A model generated the notes under the pieces. The model made no database searches and was not told the origin of the DNA. It worked only from the letters and a program-made list of their open reading frames with translations. Made by a program: the position numbers and the translations under genes. Of a DNA stretch of 64,000 nucleotides, positions 23,388-36,300 are shown in pieces. Source of the DNA: Didymella arachidicola (taxonomy: Eukaryota; Ascomycota; Dothideomycetes; Pleosporales; Didymellaceae); assembly GCA_016630955.3 (NCBI GenBank), contig CM049990.2:1674001-1738000 (forward strand). The letters are read 5' to 3'. Positions within the stretch are counted from its first letter, which is position 1. Each line of letters opens with the position of its first letter.

Positions 23388-25020
23388 TTAGGTTCCAGCG
23401 GGCTGAGCAAAAGTCGAGCCAATAGGACCAAACTTGATGTTGGAGAAAGCAACACTGGCGTTGGGGAATTGAGATTCGACTTCCTCAGGCTTGCCAGACG
23501 AGGTCGGGCATTCACCACGAGCGACACCAGGCTGACTGGGGTCCTTGTCTGTGGGGTAAGAGGAGTCCAGCCAAAGCATGTTGGCGTAGTGGTCGTCCCA
23601 CAGCGACATGACGAGAGTCATGCCTCCGGCCATCGCCTATGTCACCGTCAGCATTCCAAGTTGATGCGGGAGGAAGAAGGAGCTTACTTTGCCCATGGAT
23701 GCCATGCCGCCGAACTTGTTGAACGGGTAGATTTCTTCCTGGAACACCTGCTGCTGGGTGTCACACCACTTCTGGGTGATGCTGTTGCCGGTCATCCCTG
23801 CTACTTTTTAGTTATGCATCCATTGGCGCTGATCGGGTACAAACCTGGAACAGTAGGCTGTGGTTGAGGAATGACCTTGCCGCCCTGAATGTAGAAACGC
23901 TTGAGCTCTGTGAGCGAGCTTCCAGACCCCAGGAATTGTGTGACTACAGTCATCTTCTTCGAGGTATCCACAGTCTTGCCCTTGCCGTAGAAGTCTTTAA
24001 CGCCCACACGGTACGGATTGAAGTCGCAGCCGTTGGCGTCGCACGATCCAGCATACCGATCAAGCGAATAGGTGCCACCACAGCCCGACTCCTCGCAGAC
24101 GCTGTAGCCTTCAGGCGAACAGGAGTGAGGCGTGAGCGCCGTAGAGATAGAGTTAGCCTCCCAGACGTCCATCTCAGCGCTATATACTGTTAGCTCATGA
24201 ATCCTGCAGATATAGGACAGAAGATCTTACCAGCATGCGCCAAACTTTCCGACGCCTGCGTTGGCGTCGTTGTCGGACGGCTGCCAGCCCTCAGCGTTCG
24301 CCTTGCCGTCGATATACTTCAAATCACGAGCACATTGAGCATCGCAGTATCCTTTGTGGCTTTGTTAATACGATGCTGAACATCCCCGAGGGCTGTAAGA
24401 CTCACCCGTCCCGTACTTGGCACCAGGCGTTCCCTGACCCTTTTGAGGCATAGACACGAAGTACAACGCTCCATTCAAGCCACAAGGCAGTTGGGAGAGA
24501 TCGACATCGAAGGTGAACTCGTTACCGATCAGGTTGAACATCTCATAGTTGTTCGTGTCCTTCATGAGGTATGTTCGAGAGCCGATGTTGGTCGAGTACT
24601 GTCCCTTCGTAATGAACTTGAGGTTGAGCTGATTGCCAGAGGTGGTGATGCCATAGGTACCGCTGTAGTCAGACCCTTCGATGGCACAGTTGGTCGTGCA
24701 AGCACTGTTAGATGGGCACAACGACTTGTTCCAGGTGTTGCCGTCGAAGCAGTTGGTGTAGCTGTTCGCAGTCTTGTCGTGGAGCCTGGAGATTGTCAGT
24801 ATATGTTGTCATACGTTGATGGTCTGAATGCTTACCAGCGCCAGTTTGCATCGATGACAATTTGGCCATTGACATTGGAGCAGCTTGTTCCGCCCTTACC
24901 CGTACATTTCTGCCAGGTCAGCTTGGGATGGGTCTCGGTTTGTTGCGTGCCGATGACCCAGGCAGAGGCACCTGAAGCGAAGAAGGCCACGACAGACTTC
25001 ATGACGAGTGGTGAAGGCAT
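23388..25020 (-). CDS. secreted GH7 cellobiohydrolase/endoglucanase-type cellulase
   Basis: Six exons: 25020-24836, 24785-24406, 24351-24231, 24179-23845, 23797-23688 and 23636-23388, with introns of 47-54 bp; the product is 459 residues. The signal peptide lies in the first ~24 residues, with an alternative start at the second Met (25002). The catalytic motif AEMDVWEAN gives nucleophile Glu231, Asp233 and acid/base Glu236. The family's Cys pattern is present (YCDAQCARDLKY, GACCAEMD, CSPEGY). The length and the presence of the family's tunnel-type loop sequences favour a cellobiohydrolase. It ends directly after the catalytic domain, with no linker and no CBM1. It degrades cellulose outside the cell. 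Confidence 0.93.
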
Positions 25021-26162
25021 CTTGTGGGTTCCAATGTGTCTGGTTCAGGAGGTTGTTGTCTTCTGGATTGATGTGAACAAGTTCTCTCTTTATAGACCTT
25101 CCAAAGCATGCACGGTCGCCACGTGTCGGCATGCTCTCTTCCATATCCATCATACAGCAAGATAGCTAGACGTCACTTTCGAGATGTCTTTCATCAACAG
25201 TAATCGATTTTCGGGGCCATTAGGCGACGGGCCGGCCGCCTCCATGTCCGGTCTGGGGGACACGCTTATACCGGATGCCTGACCACTTGGTCGTACCATC
25301 AAAGATGTCTGTAGCATGGCAAAGCACTCACTTGGCGTCCCGAATCTGGACGCAGATCCGTGTAGGGTGGAGTCGACAATGCGCATGTTATAGCGCCAAG
25401 GTAAGCGTTTTGAAAGTGAATGCGGGGTCGGCGAATCACATGCGGCGCAAAGCTCAACAAGCTTTTTGGCGCATGTCTTGGGTTGTTTATTTCTCTCGTG
25501 CTGTATACTGGCTATGTCTGGTGTTCATGTTAAGTAATGAAAGCCAAGCATTCAGTAAAACCCCGCCTAATATTAATTTGCGAGGTCTTGGATTGTAAGA
25601 CATCTCAAGGCTCGATATCGACTGCGGTGCGAGCAGGGACAAATCCCTAGGAAGAAGGTACGTCTTTGAAATCATCGCTTTGCTGAGACATGCTTGAACC
25701 AAAGACCTGATGTAGATACAATCGGCACAAAGGTCATGTTCGGAAAGACTCATTTCTTACCCTGTAGTGAGGAATCGCGCCAATAGGGCACATGTCCGAG
25801 ACCGAGACCGAAGAACGTGTGAAGGCTGTGAGTGGCGGAGCCTTAATTGTGTCTGCGAGAACGAGACGTCATGGGTCTACAACAGTCTCACATATAGCTG
25901 ACAAGCCTTGGGCTTTGCAAAGCTGGTAACCTGTAGAATTGGGGCTCGCAGATTGACGGACAGGAGTGGTCGGTCGTCAGGGGACGTTCAGCCTAAACAG
26001 CCAGAGCTGTGCGAGCCGGGTGTTGCAACTAAAGGCGAGACATGTTGCACTGCAGCATGGGATACTTTCCTCATTCGCTGCTGCATCGCCTTTGTCGAAT
26101 TTTGAGGAACAACGTCGTGTGTGCAGAGTCCCGATGTCTGACCCTGTACAGGTGTCCTGCAA
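25021..26162. other. intergenic region, no gene seen
   Basis: About 1.1 kb between the GH7 start and the stop of the FAD monooxygenase gene. Apart from the TATA box near 25090 I see no feature. Open frames are short and overlapping. Confidence 0.5.
25089..25094 (-). promoter_or_regulatory. TATA box of the GH7 gene
   Basis: TATAAA on the minus strand, 69-74 bp upstream of the start codon at 25020, a normal distance for a highly expressed fungal secreted-enzyme gene. Confidence 0.45.
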
Positions 26163-28050
26163 TCAATCATCCTTGCAGCGCGCAGTCCGACGCCTCGATT
26201 TCAGAGCCAAATACTCGTCGACGATACCGATATAGTCCACCGGCATATAAGGGGTAAATCGCTCTGCCCACCAGCTCTGCTTCCTCTCATTTGGCACACC
26301 AATGTCCTTCAGAAGAAGGTCGACATACGGCAGACAATCAAACCACAACTCAGGGAATCGCGCGCCGAATCCCCTGCTGTAGCGCCACTTTCCAAATTGT
26401 GTATGCAGTACAGTTTCGTAGAGGATCCGGTCAGAGCTGGCCTGGAAGCCTGTTTCGAGCGCCGGAAGGTTGTTGTCGAAAAAGGCGGTGATCCAGAGAG
26501 CCTGACTCTGCGCGATAAAAGTTGTTGCTGGACTCCTGTATGCTCCACTGAATGCGAGCGTGCGACTATCGATGAATGCAGGGGGCACCATGAAGCGATA
26601 CAAACGGTAGGGCTCAGGGGCCGTCTCCACAGCGTGGTCCGTCATTGGCTTCGTCTTTCGAGGTGGGGGTTGGTTCTGGAGCTTCGGACAAGCCTCAAGA
26701 ATTGCAGCGTCTGCCTTGGCAATGTATGGCTGAGCGGACAATGGCAAGTGACCAGGAAGGCCAAGCTCCTTTTCTGTAACGAAATTTATTTGCGGCGTAT
26801 CCTTCCAGCCTGTGCCGCAGATGAGTACGTCGGCTTCCAACGCATCACCATTCGACATGTGCACGGTCTGGTGACTGAGTCTGGCGATGTCTGAAATGTG
26901 CACGCGGATAGCGCCGTTTCGGACGAACTCGAAGAAATCCACATCGTAATTCAGTAGACCTCGATTCGTACCGATGAAGAAGACATCATCCCAGGGGTGT
27001 AGTTTCGCCGTCTCAGGATGCTCGTGGTACCTATTATTTTCCTCGATACTATGCTGCATCTTCGCGAAGAATGTGTCCACGATCTTGCGGCCCAACCAAT
27101 GCCGAGAAAAGAAACTTCGGATATACGAGAAGCCGTCTTCCCATATGCATGGACTGAGCCAAGTGATTAGCCTGGTCTGCAAAAGAAGCTCAGGAATGAT
27201 CTTGAAAGGAGTGAGCCTTGGGGGAGTCATCCAACAAGGACCGTGACCAGATTCGCGAATGATCCAGTCAACCTGCACGCCCGCTGAAGCGTACGCACAT
27301 GCAATGTCCCAAGAAAACTTTGCACCACTTAGCAGCACAACGTTTTTGAAGGCGCCCAGACAGTTCTCTGCCTTGGCGAGCTCGCTCGTGTGATATATCG
27401 GAGCGTCGAAGGTGTCTTTCCCCTCAAGCTTAGGCATGAATGGCTCTGATGTCAATCCTGTAGCTATAATGAGTTTTATCGTTTTGATGGTCGCCTCTGA
27501 AGCCTCGCTGGACGATCTGTCGACAACGGTGAGCGTCCAACCTGAAAGCCCATTGTCAATAGCTAAGTCGATGCTGGTATTGAAACGCATGTACTTCAAA
27601 AGATCGAACGTCGTCGCAAAGTCGTGGAGATACTCATTCACATGTTCTCCAGGGATGTGGCCATTCTTGAGGTCAAAGCCGTCCGTCTTCATGGGATGAT
27701 CGCTGTACTGTATGCCTCATGAGTAACTCGTTCAAGAATCTGAGATGGACCCAGCTGACCTCGAAACTGCCAGGTTTAGCCAAATACCTCCAGGGTGTGG
27801 AGAGACATCACTTACGTGCGGAAGTGGTTGTTGGTATGCAGACCTGGGTACAATCTGTCCTTCGCCCAAACGCCACCCAGAGAACTTCCTTTATCAACGA
27901 CCAGAACCGATGCGCTTGGATGTACATCGCGATACGTCTTCAAAGTTATCAATCCATGGATGCCTGTACGTGGTTCAAATTTGAGTGTTTTGCCCTTCGA
28001 GCTTGGCTGAGCTTACCTGCACCCACGATGACGAGATCGAATGCCTCCAT
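26163..28050 (-). CDS. FAD-dependent monooxygenase (FMO / Baeyer-Villiger-like)
   Basis: Three exons: 28050-28017, 27963-27816 and 27702-26163, with introns of 53 and 113 bp; the product is 573 residues. The dinucleotide motif GAGIHG (residues 10-15) is split by intron 1. LGGVWAKDRLYPGLHTN is the FMO-type segment after the first Rossmann strand. Later, LIIATGLTSEPFMPKL and ADVLICGTGWKDTP are the conserved ATG strands. The NADPH-domain glycine motif is weak (LLSGAKFSWDIA, with Lys-Phe-Ser in place of the common GxSA/G pattern). It would oxygenate a small lipophilic substrate; which one is unknown. Intron 2's acceptor was chosen to keep the frame (cagtacag, then CGAT). Confidence 0.87.
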
Positions 28051-28864
28051 GGCTTTCTGCAGGTTCCGACACCGTGAACAACTTATTTAGATTCGTTACG
28101 ACAGCGTAGGCTGCAGTTCGTGCAGCGAAAGATGTCTATGTCTGCGCGCGCGGCCCATCATATACCTAGCGGTCGCAAGAGCGTATGAGCGCCCAGGTGT
28201 CAGGAGAAACGCCCATTGTTAGTGATAGGCTAAGATTGATACCATCGTGCTGGTCTATTGGCCCTTTTCGACTCGATCTCGGTCGGCCGATGAACTAGCT
28301 CGAACGGCTGGAGTCTCGCCGCAAGCACAGGGTGCAGCTGCCATCCGATCAGTTTCGTGTCTTCCGCCACAGTAAGCACCAGCGGCTGATGAAGCGGCTG
28401 AGGTTCATGTGGGGTCAGCATCGCGGGAATCTCGTAGGGTATGGCACAGTGCAAGTTGCACAAAACCGGGTCACCTTGAAGTATTGGTAGACCTGAGGCT
28501 GACTGGACCAGTTGAGATGATTGCGAGGCTAACATTGGTCTGTTATGCGCGACGGTCAAAGCTCACGAGCTGCTGCGTGACCATCGCATCGCGTAAGCAG
28601 ACAACACATAAACACCACCTAGACAAAAAAAATCGGACACTCTTAGCCGCTGACCTCATCAAAAGTGTCCGAATCTTTTTGTCCAGGTGGTGCAACCGAC
28701 ATTCGATGATTTCAGTTCCGCCGACAATACAGACTTTCTTATCGAAAGAGAAGGTGTGGCCCAAGCAAGGGTGTTAAGTCTTGATTTGCCATTTTGACGC
28801 CAATTAACGCCCGGCGTTAATTAGCGTTAAGATGGAAATAGCTAAGAGTTCTTAACAACTTATA
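28051..28864. other. spacer between the monooxygenase gene and E5
   Basis: Besides the hairpin at 28613-28692 there is no supported gene. Base composition becomes AT-rich near 28790, where the transposon island begins. Confidence 0.45.
28613..28692. repeat. 80-bp hairpin (short inverted repeat)
   Basis: The arm at 28613-28644 (starting CACCACCTAGACAAAA) pairs with the arm at 28661-28692 (ending TTTTTGTCCAGGTGGTG), with only a few mismatches around a 16-base loop. No TA or other flanking duplication is evident. It may be a miniature element or a strong transcript hairpin. Confidence 0.6.
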
Positions 28865-30727
28865 ACGTACCCCACGGGCGAGCCGGTCAACGGGCGAGTC
28901 GGTCACTTTTGCCAAGCCCCCACCAAACTTCACATTAAATTGTAGTATATTAACAGCACCTCGCGTATAGGGGTTCTGAGGAAGACGTCCTAGCAAGGTC
29001 TATAGTAGATAAGTGTTATTTACAAGTTCGTGCGTTGTGCCCTATCTGATTGCACCTTCCACAGCGCCTTTGGCTTGGCTCACCCTCTTGAGCGCGCACC
29101 TGCTTCTTCGCCCTCTTCCCATCACTACGCACCCCAAACTCGTTTAGAGCTGCCAGTCGCTGCCTATCTCTAATTATTAGTGTCCCTTCCTTCTGAACTC
29201 GCTTTCTTTTGTGTGATTTTCGTCGCGTAGCTGCCTTATTAGCTGCTCGAAGCTCGCTGATTTCCTGTTGAGCTAAAACTAGCTTGTGCGATAAAATAGC
29301 TCCCCCCTTTGCGTAGTGCTTAAGCGCGCTGAGCACGGAGTTTGGTGAGCTACCCTGCTGCTTCTTATACTTCTCTCGAATCAGAGTTGATTGTGACCCA
29401 AATTCCAGGGTATTGCTTGGGGTTTGCGACTGCCAGGGCTCGTTGTTGGTGGGGAGTGGTGGTGATGGAGTCCGAAGCTTCACATCAAGGGCTGATATGA
29501 CCCGTTCTGGGTCTAAGGGGACTAATCCAGCGCCTCGGAACCCTCCTTGGATATTGCTAGGAGTAAATACTGCATTGTATGCTGCTTTAAAGCATGGCAG
29601 GAACTCAGTCTTTGTAATGTGGCTGATCCGGTTGCGCATGAGCTTTTCAGCTTGGCGCCCGTACGCTGTCTTCAGAGGGGCAAAACAACCCACATTAAGT
29701 GGCTGTAGGAGGTGGGATGAGTGTGGAGGCATACATAGGGTAACAATCTTGTTATCCTTGCAGTATTGCTGGAATTAGAGCGATTCGTGGCTCTCGTGGC
29801 CGTCGATAATCAGCAGTCGGTGGGTACCAACAGTACGCTCCTTTGTATGCGCGTCAAAGTGCTTCAACCACTTAAAACCAAGCTTATTAGTAGTCCAGCC
29901 GTTACTAGAGACTCCAATAACCCAATCCTGGGGCACGTCTTCCTCCTTGTACCAGCCAGAGAGGTGACGGCGCGCCTTAAAGATAACAAAGGGCGGAATG
30001 GCCCATCCTTTAGCATTAACGCCCTGTATGACTGTTGTCCACTCCCGGTTGCCTAGTTGGACTGTCTTTGGCCTTCCTCGTCTCTCTGAAGCTGTAACAA
30101 CTGCTCTAGTGGGTATCTGGCCCATCATAAAGCCTGTCTCGTCGAAATTGTACGTGTCGTCATTCTGGATGCCATACTTAGCTTTGATATTAGCTACTAG
30201 GCTAAACCAGCCTTGGATAACCCCAGAATCCTCGCAGAGGGCTCTCTTATAGTCGTACTTGCGATTGAACTTCACTTTGAGCTCTGGTTGACGCTTAACA
30301 AACGTGCTGGGCCAGTTTGTGCCAATAGGGCCCAGATTGCGCTCAGCGCGCAGAGAATTGGCCATAGCAGCCACATCTGCCAGCCGAGGGCCAAATCCTC
30401 GCCCGTCTAGCTCAAGTATGTGATCAAAAATCACCTGCTCCTCCAGATTGTCCAGCCCTCGTGAGTTGGGCATAGTATCGCCTCGTGAAGGTCGTCCTGC
30501 GCGTCGGTCACTCAGTGTGCTTTGAGGCACCCTGTAGATAGCTGCAGCGCGTCGCTAGGAGAGATTCGCGTCTTGTTGAAGAGCTTGAAGCGCAAGCTGT
30601 ATCTGAGCTTCCTGAGACGCGTTAATAATAGGTTGTTGTTGAGGCATTGGTGTAAGAAGGGTACTTTGGTGGGGGCTTGGCAAAAGTGACCGACTCGCAC
30701 GTTGACCGGCTCGCCCGTGGGGTATGT
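28865..30727 (-). mobile_element. E5: Fot1/Pogo-like DNA transposon (decayed ORF)
   Basis: TA is present at 28863-28864 and 30728-30729. The ends are inverted copies of AC(G/A)TACCCCACGGGCGAG; the one difference is a C/T. Each end carries GGGCGAG(C/T)CGGTCA twice (16-bp spacing) next to CTTTTGCCAAGCCC. The 1863-bp body holds one transposase frame with two nonsense codons. Confidence 0.88.
29016..30647 (-). pseudogene. E5 transposase, two stops and a lost catalytic Asp
   Basis: The frame runs from ATG 30647 to 29016 (544 codons) in one phase. A TAG at 30557-30555 (codon 31) stands where E3 has Gln (SQRR), fitting CAG to TAG. A TAA at 29777-29775 (codon 291) lies just after GHESHESL. The first two catalytic Asp (NFDETGF, IIDGHESH) are kept. 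The third position reads LQPLNVGCF, Asn for Asp, a G-to-A change. The C-terminal CCHC knuckle (CGRCNQIGHNARTC) is intact. The copy is dead by three independent changes. Confidence 0.9.
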
Positions 30728-30750
30728 TATACTAGTAGATAAAGAATATA

Positions 30751-32591
30751 ACGTGTTTCACCACCGAGCGCCGCACCCCACCGAGCGCCGCAGTTTCTAT
30801 AGTAGAACGCCTGCGCAGTGCTGTATTACAACGCAACGCTAATAAATAATTACTTGCAGACCTAGATAGTATTATTTAGAAGCCTCACTATCCTCTCTAT
30901 CCTCTATTTCTACTTTACAAGTGCGGGAGTTGTGTCCAATCTTACTGCAACGACCGCAGCGTCGCTCTGCGCGCACCCTCTTCGCAGGCGTCTCGCTATT
31001 ACCACGACTGCTACCCTCCTTTTCAGCGACTAGGTCAGCTACTTCGCTAATAGTAAGGGTCTCCTCTGCGCGTATATATTGTCGCTTACGGGTCTTGCGC
31101 TTAGTAGACGCTTCTACAGCGTCTCGAAGGCGGCTTATCTCCTCCTGCACTAAGACAATATTGTGAGCTATCTGCTGAGCGCCTTTTGCTAATTGTTTGA
31201 CCTGCTCATCTAAAGAACTTGCTAGAGACCCTTGATGGATTTGAATCCGCTTTAGAATCAGAGTTGACTGCTCCTCTACTTCGTGAGCGTTGCGTGGTGT
31301 CTTCGGCTCCCAGGCGATGTCGCTGGGTTTTGGTGGCGTTGGCGTGCGCAGGCGCACATTAAGCTTTGATAACACCACCTCTGGGTTGTGTGGGACTAGT
31401 CCGGCACCTCTGAAGCCTGCGCGGACATTCTCTGCAGTAAACGCCTTGCTGAAAGCTGCTTTAAAGGCTGGTAGGAAGGTTTCTTTGTTAATATGGTGGA
31501 TACGACTGCGTGCCAAGGCCGAAATCTCGTCGCCATACAGGCGCTTCAGCGGCGAGAAGCAGGCGACGTCAAGTGGCTGCAATAGATGCGATGAGTGTGG
31601 GGGCATACAGAGAGTGATTATCTTCTTCTCCTTGCAGAGATCCTGGAAATCTACTGAGCAGTGGCTCTCGTGGCCGTCAATAATAAGCAGCCGGTATGCC
31701 CCAACTGGCTTCGCATGCGTGTCGAAGTGGTGGAGCCAGGCAAGCGCTAGATTGTTGTTTGTCCAGCCTGTAGGGCTTACTTGAATAACCCAGTCGCGTG
31801 GCAGGTCCTCAGTAAACTAGTTAGAGATAAGAACCTTGCCCGCAAGGATAAGGAACGATGGGATGACCTTCCCCGTCGACCCGACGCCTTGTACCAGGGT
31901 AGCCCACTCGCGATCGCCAGGCTGAAGTTTCTTCCGCTTCCCAGGCTTCTCTGAGCCTGTTACTACCAGCTGCGACGAGATCTTGCCCATCAGGAAGCCA
32001 GACTCGTCGAAGTTGTACATGTCCTCGTCTATAATATCGTACTTCGCCTTCATTGACTGAACAAGTGTGAACCAGGGCTGAATGACCGCCGGGTCCTCGC
32101 AGGCAGCTCGCTGGCGATCGTACGGACGGGTCCATCGCGTTCGCAGCTCAGGTGTACACTGATGAACCTGTCAACCCAGTTCTTGCCAACAGCGTCACCA
32201 CCACGCTCTCTTAGCAGTTTATCCGCCATATCTCGTACATCTGCCTTTGACGAGGGTAGTCCTCGATCAGACTCCTCAAGTATACGTAGTACAACTGCCT
32301 TCTCTTCTAGCTTTGTAAGGCGCTTTGCATTCGGCTCGCAGTCGCGTCGAGAGCGTGTTCCGTCACGTCGGCGTCGAATTGTCCGTTCAGGCACTTTGTA
32401 GACTTTCTCTGCGCGTCTGATACTTTTAATTTAATTTCTTGAGATATCAAATATAGCAAGCTGTACGTTAGCTTCAGTATAGAGTCTTAAGGGCTGTTGT
32501 GGTTGAGACATTACGTGTTGTTGTTAGGCAAGCGTTCTGGTGGCAAGAGTGCGGCGCTGGGTGGGGTGCGGGGCTTGGTGATGAAACACGT
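30751..32591 (-). mobile_element. E6: Fot1/Pogo-like DNA transposon (decayed)
   Basis: TA is present at 30749-30750 and 32592-32593. The inverted ends share ACGTGTTTCA(C/T)CACC. The left end has ACCGAGCGCCGCA twice at 17-bp spacing; the right end has a diverged version. A CTCTTGCCACCAG box stands where the other elements have CTTTTGCCAAGACC. It lies 21 bp from the flanking TA of E5. Confidence 0.87.
30872..32511 (-). pseudogene. E6 transposase, broken by stops and a frameshift
   Basis: The frame starts at ATG 32511. Damage: a TAA about 27 codons in (near 32433), a frameshift near 32155-32160 (the protein continues CTPELRTRW in the other phase), and a TAG at 31819-31817 where relatives have the Trp of ...NW. 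Remaining signatures are NFDESGFLMG, IIDGHESH, LQPLDVACF (DD35D intact) and a C-terminal knuckle CGRCSKIGHNSRTC. It has diverged further from E1-E5 than they have from one another. Confidence 0.88.
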
Positions 32592-32596
32592 TACTA

Positions 32597-33080
32597 ACCT
32601 CCCTCCCTGTTGGTAGAACATCCCGCCGCGCAGAACCACGAACATCGTTCAAGCACCATCGACTCGACCTCATCCTCTAATAAAGACTGAGCTAGCCTGA
32701 AACTGCACTCCTAGTGTGTCTTCGACTACTGTATTTTTTCAATACAAAAGATACAGCATTGCTGGTTTTGCTTCTAGGCAATCTGTCTTTGGCTTCAGAA
32801 GCTGCAACGACGATGCACCCCTACTCCACCACTGACAAGCACGACTATCGTCCCTTCGGAGCATTTGAACCATGTTCTATTGCATTAAATAGAACTGGAC
32901 GAAATTTGATAATGTGCAGCCTATGTTTACATACACTCCGGGTTTGTCTGCATTCGCAGACAGGATCTTGTGTTTTGACGTGGGGACTGGACGCGCTTAC
33001 ATAGCGGGGTTTTGTACGCTTAGCGGTCCGCATTGTACATCCATGCTGTGCCAAGAAAGTTTAGGCTGTGGCGCGTGCTG
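32597..33080 (+). repeat. left inverted arm of the 7-kb unit
   Basis: About 50 bp at the outer end is strongly conserved with the right arm. Inside, conserved islands recur at the same offsets with moderate divergence in between. No coding frame is credible here. Confidence 0.7.
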
Positions 33081-33343
33081 GCTATCTTTAGCCACGTCAT
33101 GTCTTGCCCAACGGTCGTCTTCCTGGCGCACCCACAGGTCAACGCCCGTCATAGCCTGCCCTGATGCTTAGCAAAGAAAGGCAACCTGCTCTTTTCTCCA
33201 TGTATGAACATGCACCTACCCGCGTCTATCAACGTTAACAGCGGCATGCGAGAGCGCAAACGATCGATCCAACAGCTTGATAGGCTGCCGCGCTTCCATG
33301 CTGTCCAGCCTGATGCAAGCAAGGACCAAAGCTCCTTCACAAC

Positions 33344-36300
33344 ATGCGACTGCTTGAGATACAACATGACGGCACGATCGCGCTTACGGAGGACTTAATA
33401 GGCGCCGGCAACGTGCCCGCCTACGCTATACTCTCGCACACGTGGCAGGCTGGTCAGGAAGTCACCTTCGACGAGTTTAAAAGAGGTTTTGGACGTGACA
33501 AGGCTGGCTTCGACAAGATCCGCTTCTGCGCACAACAGGCCCAGGGGGACGGCCTGCGGTACTTCTGGGTGGATACGTGCTGCATCAACAAGGCAGATCA
33601 TGTCGAGCTTCAGCATGCGATCAACTCCATGTTTCGCTGGTATCAGGAGGCGACTCGATGCTACGTTCTTCTAACGGATGTGCTCAACGCTGAGCCAGCG
33701 ACGAATCGTGTACCCAACATGCCCGCTTGGGAAGGGGAGTTTCGGCGAAGCAGGTGGTTTACTCGAGGTTGGACGCTCCAAGAGCTGCTTGCTCCGCGCG
33801 TTGTAAGCTTCTACGCTAGAGACTGGACGCATCTAGGAGACCGATACAACCTCAAACAACTCATCTGCGAGATCACAAGCATCCCCTGCCCTGCTCTTGC
33901 AGGAGTCTCGTTGGATACCTTCAGCGTAGAGCAACGCCTATCTTGGTCAAGCAATCGTCAAACTACGCGCGAAGAGGACAAGGCGTACTCGTTGCTGGGT
34001 ATCTTTGGCGTCTTCACGTTCCTCAACTATGGCGAAGGCGAGTCCAATGCTTTCAGAAGGCTGCGAAAAGCGATCGCGGAAAACTCGCAGGAACTGTCCC
34101 AGCTACAGGCGTCACCTGGTACGTACGAATGCAGCCAGATAATCAGCTTTTTGTGTATCTGATCCGTTTGCGCTGACCTGCCAGCTGTCCACCATCCCTC
34201 GTACTACATACCGTTCCCCAAGAACCGATACTTCGTCGGAAGGAGAGAAGAGCTCGAGGTACTCAGTCAGACGCTACTGGGGGGCACAGGTTGCCAAAAG
34301 ATGTCGATTGTCGGACTCGGTGGGGCTGGGAAGACACAGCTAGCCTTGCGGTTTGCATACTTAGTTAGAGAGACTATGTCGGCCGTTTCAGTCTTCTGGA
34401 TGCCTGCACTCAGCATAGAGAGCTACGAGCAAGCTTGTGTGGCTGTCGCTGCTGCTTTGCACATCAATCAGGCGGAGACGGGCGAAGATAATGTAAAAGA
34501 GCTGGTGAAGGAGCATCTGAGTGCGGATCAGGCTGGACCGTGGCTGCTTGTGCTCGATAATGCAGATGACTACGACATTTTGTATGGCACCGAGCATGCT
34601 CCGGGCATCATTGATTACCTACCGGAGAGCGAAAGGGGCATAATTGTGTTCACTACACGAGTGCAAGAGCTAGCCGTGTCGTTAACACGAGGCGACGTTC
34701 TAGAGCTGGGGTCCATGAGCAAACCAGACGCCACGAACTTCTTAGAGAAGTCTTTGATAACAAAAAGTCTCACCGAGGACTGCGAAGCGGTAGAAGAACT
34801 ACTAGACGAGTTGGCGTTCCTCCCTTTGGCCATCGCCCAGGCTGCTGCGTACCTGAACATGAACAGAACAACCATCACAAAGTATCTGCGGCTGCTAAGG
34901 CACACAGAGCAAGACACTATAAGTCTGATGAGCAAAGAATTCCGCGACCAAACACGCTACAAGGGCTCGGCGAACGCAGTGGCTTCGACGTGGATAGTGT
35001 CGTTCAGTCAGCTTCGAGAGCGCGATGCGGTGGCAGCAGACCTGCTAGCGTTCATGTCGTGCATCGAGTGGAAGGCAATACCGCAGTCGCTGCTACCGAA
35101 GCTGCAATCGCAAGAGCGATTAGAAGAGGCTATTGGCACGCTCTGCGGGTACTCTTTTGTGTCGAGGCGTGAAGGCGACAATACTAGTGAGATCGATGGA
35201 GGAGAAGAATGGTACGACCTGCATCGACTTGTGCATCTGGCTACTAGAGTCTGGGTAGACAAGTATAACAGTACTGCAGATGTGATGCAGCAGGCTCTGG
35301 CACATATTGCCGAGGTTTTTCCGAGCGACGACTTTGCCAACCAGGTTGTATGGAGAGCATACATGCCGCACGCACTGCGACTACTCGATACAAAAACATC
35401 TGTTGAGGTTCAAAGCAGAGCCAGACTGAGTTTGTGGGTGGGACGATGCCTAGATTTCGACGGTAGAGTTCCAGAAGCAGTGAGATGGCTAGAGGAGTGC
35501 CTACGTTGCAGAGAGGGGCTGGACGAAGATGATCCAGATCGGCTAGCGTCGCAGCATGCGCTTGGTGTTTCCTACAAGGCGAACGGACAGATCAAGGATG
35601 CTGTAAGGCTGCTAGAGCACGTAGTCAAGGTGCGCAACGACGCACTCGCAGAGACTCACCCTAGTCGGCTAGCGTCGCAGCATCAGCTTGGTGTTTCCTA
35701 CTGGGCGAACGGACAGATCAAGGATGCTGTGAGGCTGCTAGAGCACGTAGTCAAGGTGCGCGACGACACACTCGCAGAGACTCACCCTGATCGGCTAGCG
35801 TCGCAGCATGCGCTTGGTGTTTCCTACGAGGCGAACGGACAGATCAAGGATGCTGTGAGACTGCTAGAGCACGTAGTCAAGGTGCGCGACGACACACTCG
35901 CAGAGACTCACCCTAGTCGGCTAGCGTCGCAGCATCAGCTTGGTGTTTCCTACTGGGCGAACGGACAGATCAAGGATGCTGTGAGGCTGCTAGAGCACGT
36001 AGTCAAGGTGCAAGACAGTACACTCGCAGAGGCTCACCCTAATCGGCTAGCGTCGCAGCATCAGCTTGGTGTTTCTTACAAGGCGAACGGACAGATCAAG
36101 GATGCTGTGAGGCTGCTAGAGCACGTAGTCAAGGTGCAAGACAGTACACTCGCAGAGACTCACCCTAGTCGGCTAGCGTCGCAGCATCAGCTTGGTGTTT
36201 CCTACTGGGCGAACGGACAGATCAAGGATGCTGTGAGGCTGCTAGAGCACGTAGTCAAGGTGCGCGACGACACACTCGCAGAGACTCACCCTGATCGGCT

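Noticed and set aside
24443..25165. 240-codon plus-strand frame over the GH7 gene
   Set aside because: Antisense shadow crossing exon-intron borders of a clear GH7 gene.
3809..28050. a secondary-metabolite cluster (MFS, FAD oxidase, Zn2Cys6, 2OG oxygenase, GST, FMO)
   Set aside because: Tailoring-type genes are present, but there is no PKS, NRPS, terpene cyclase or RiPP precursor, and cellulase, phytase and fructosidase genes are mixed in.
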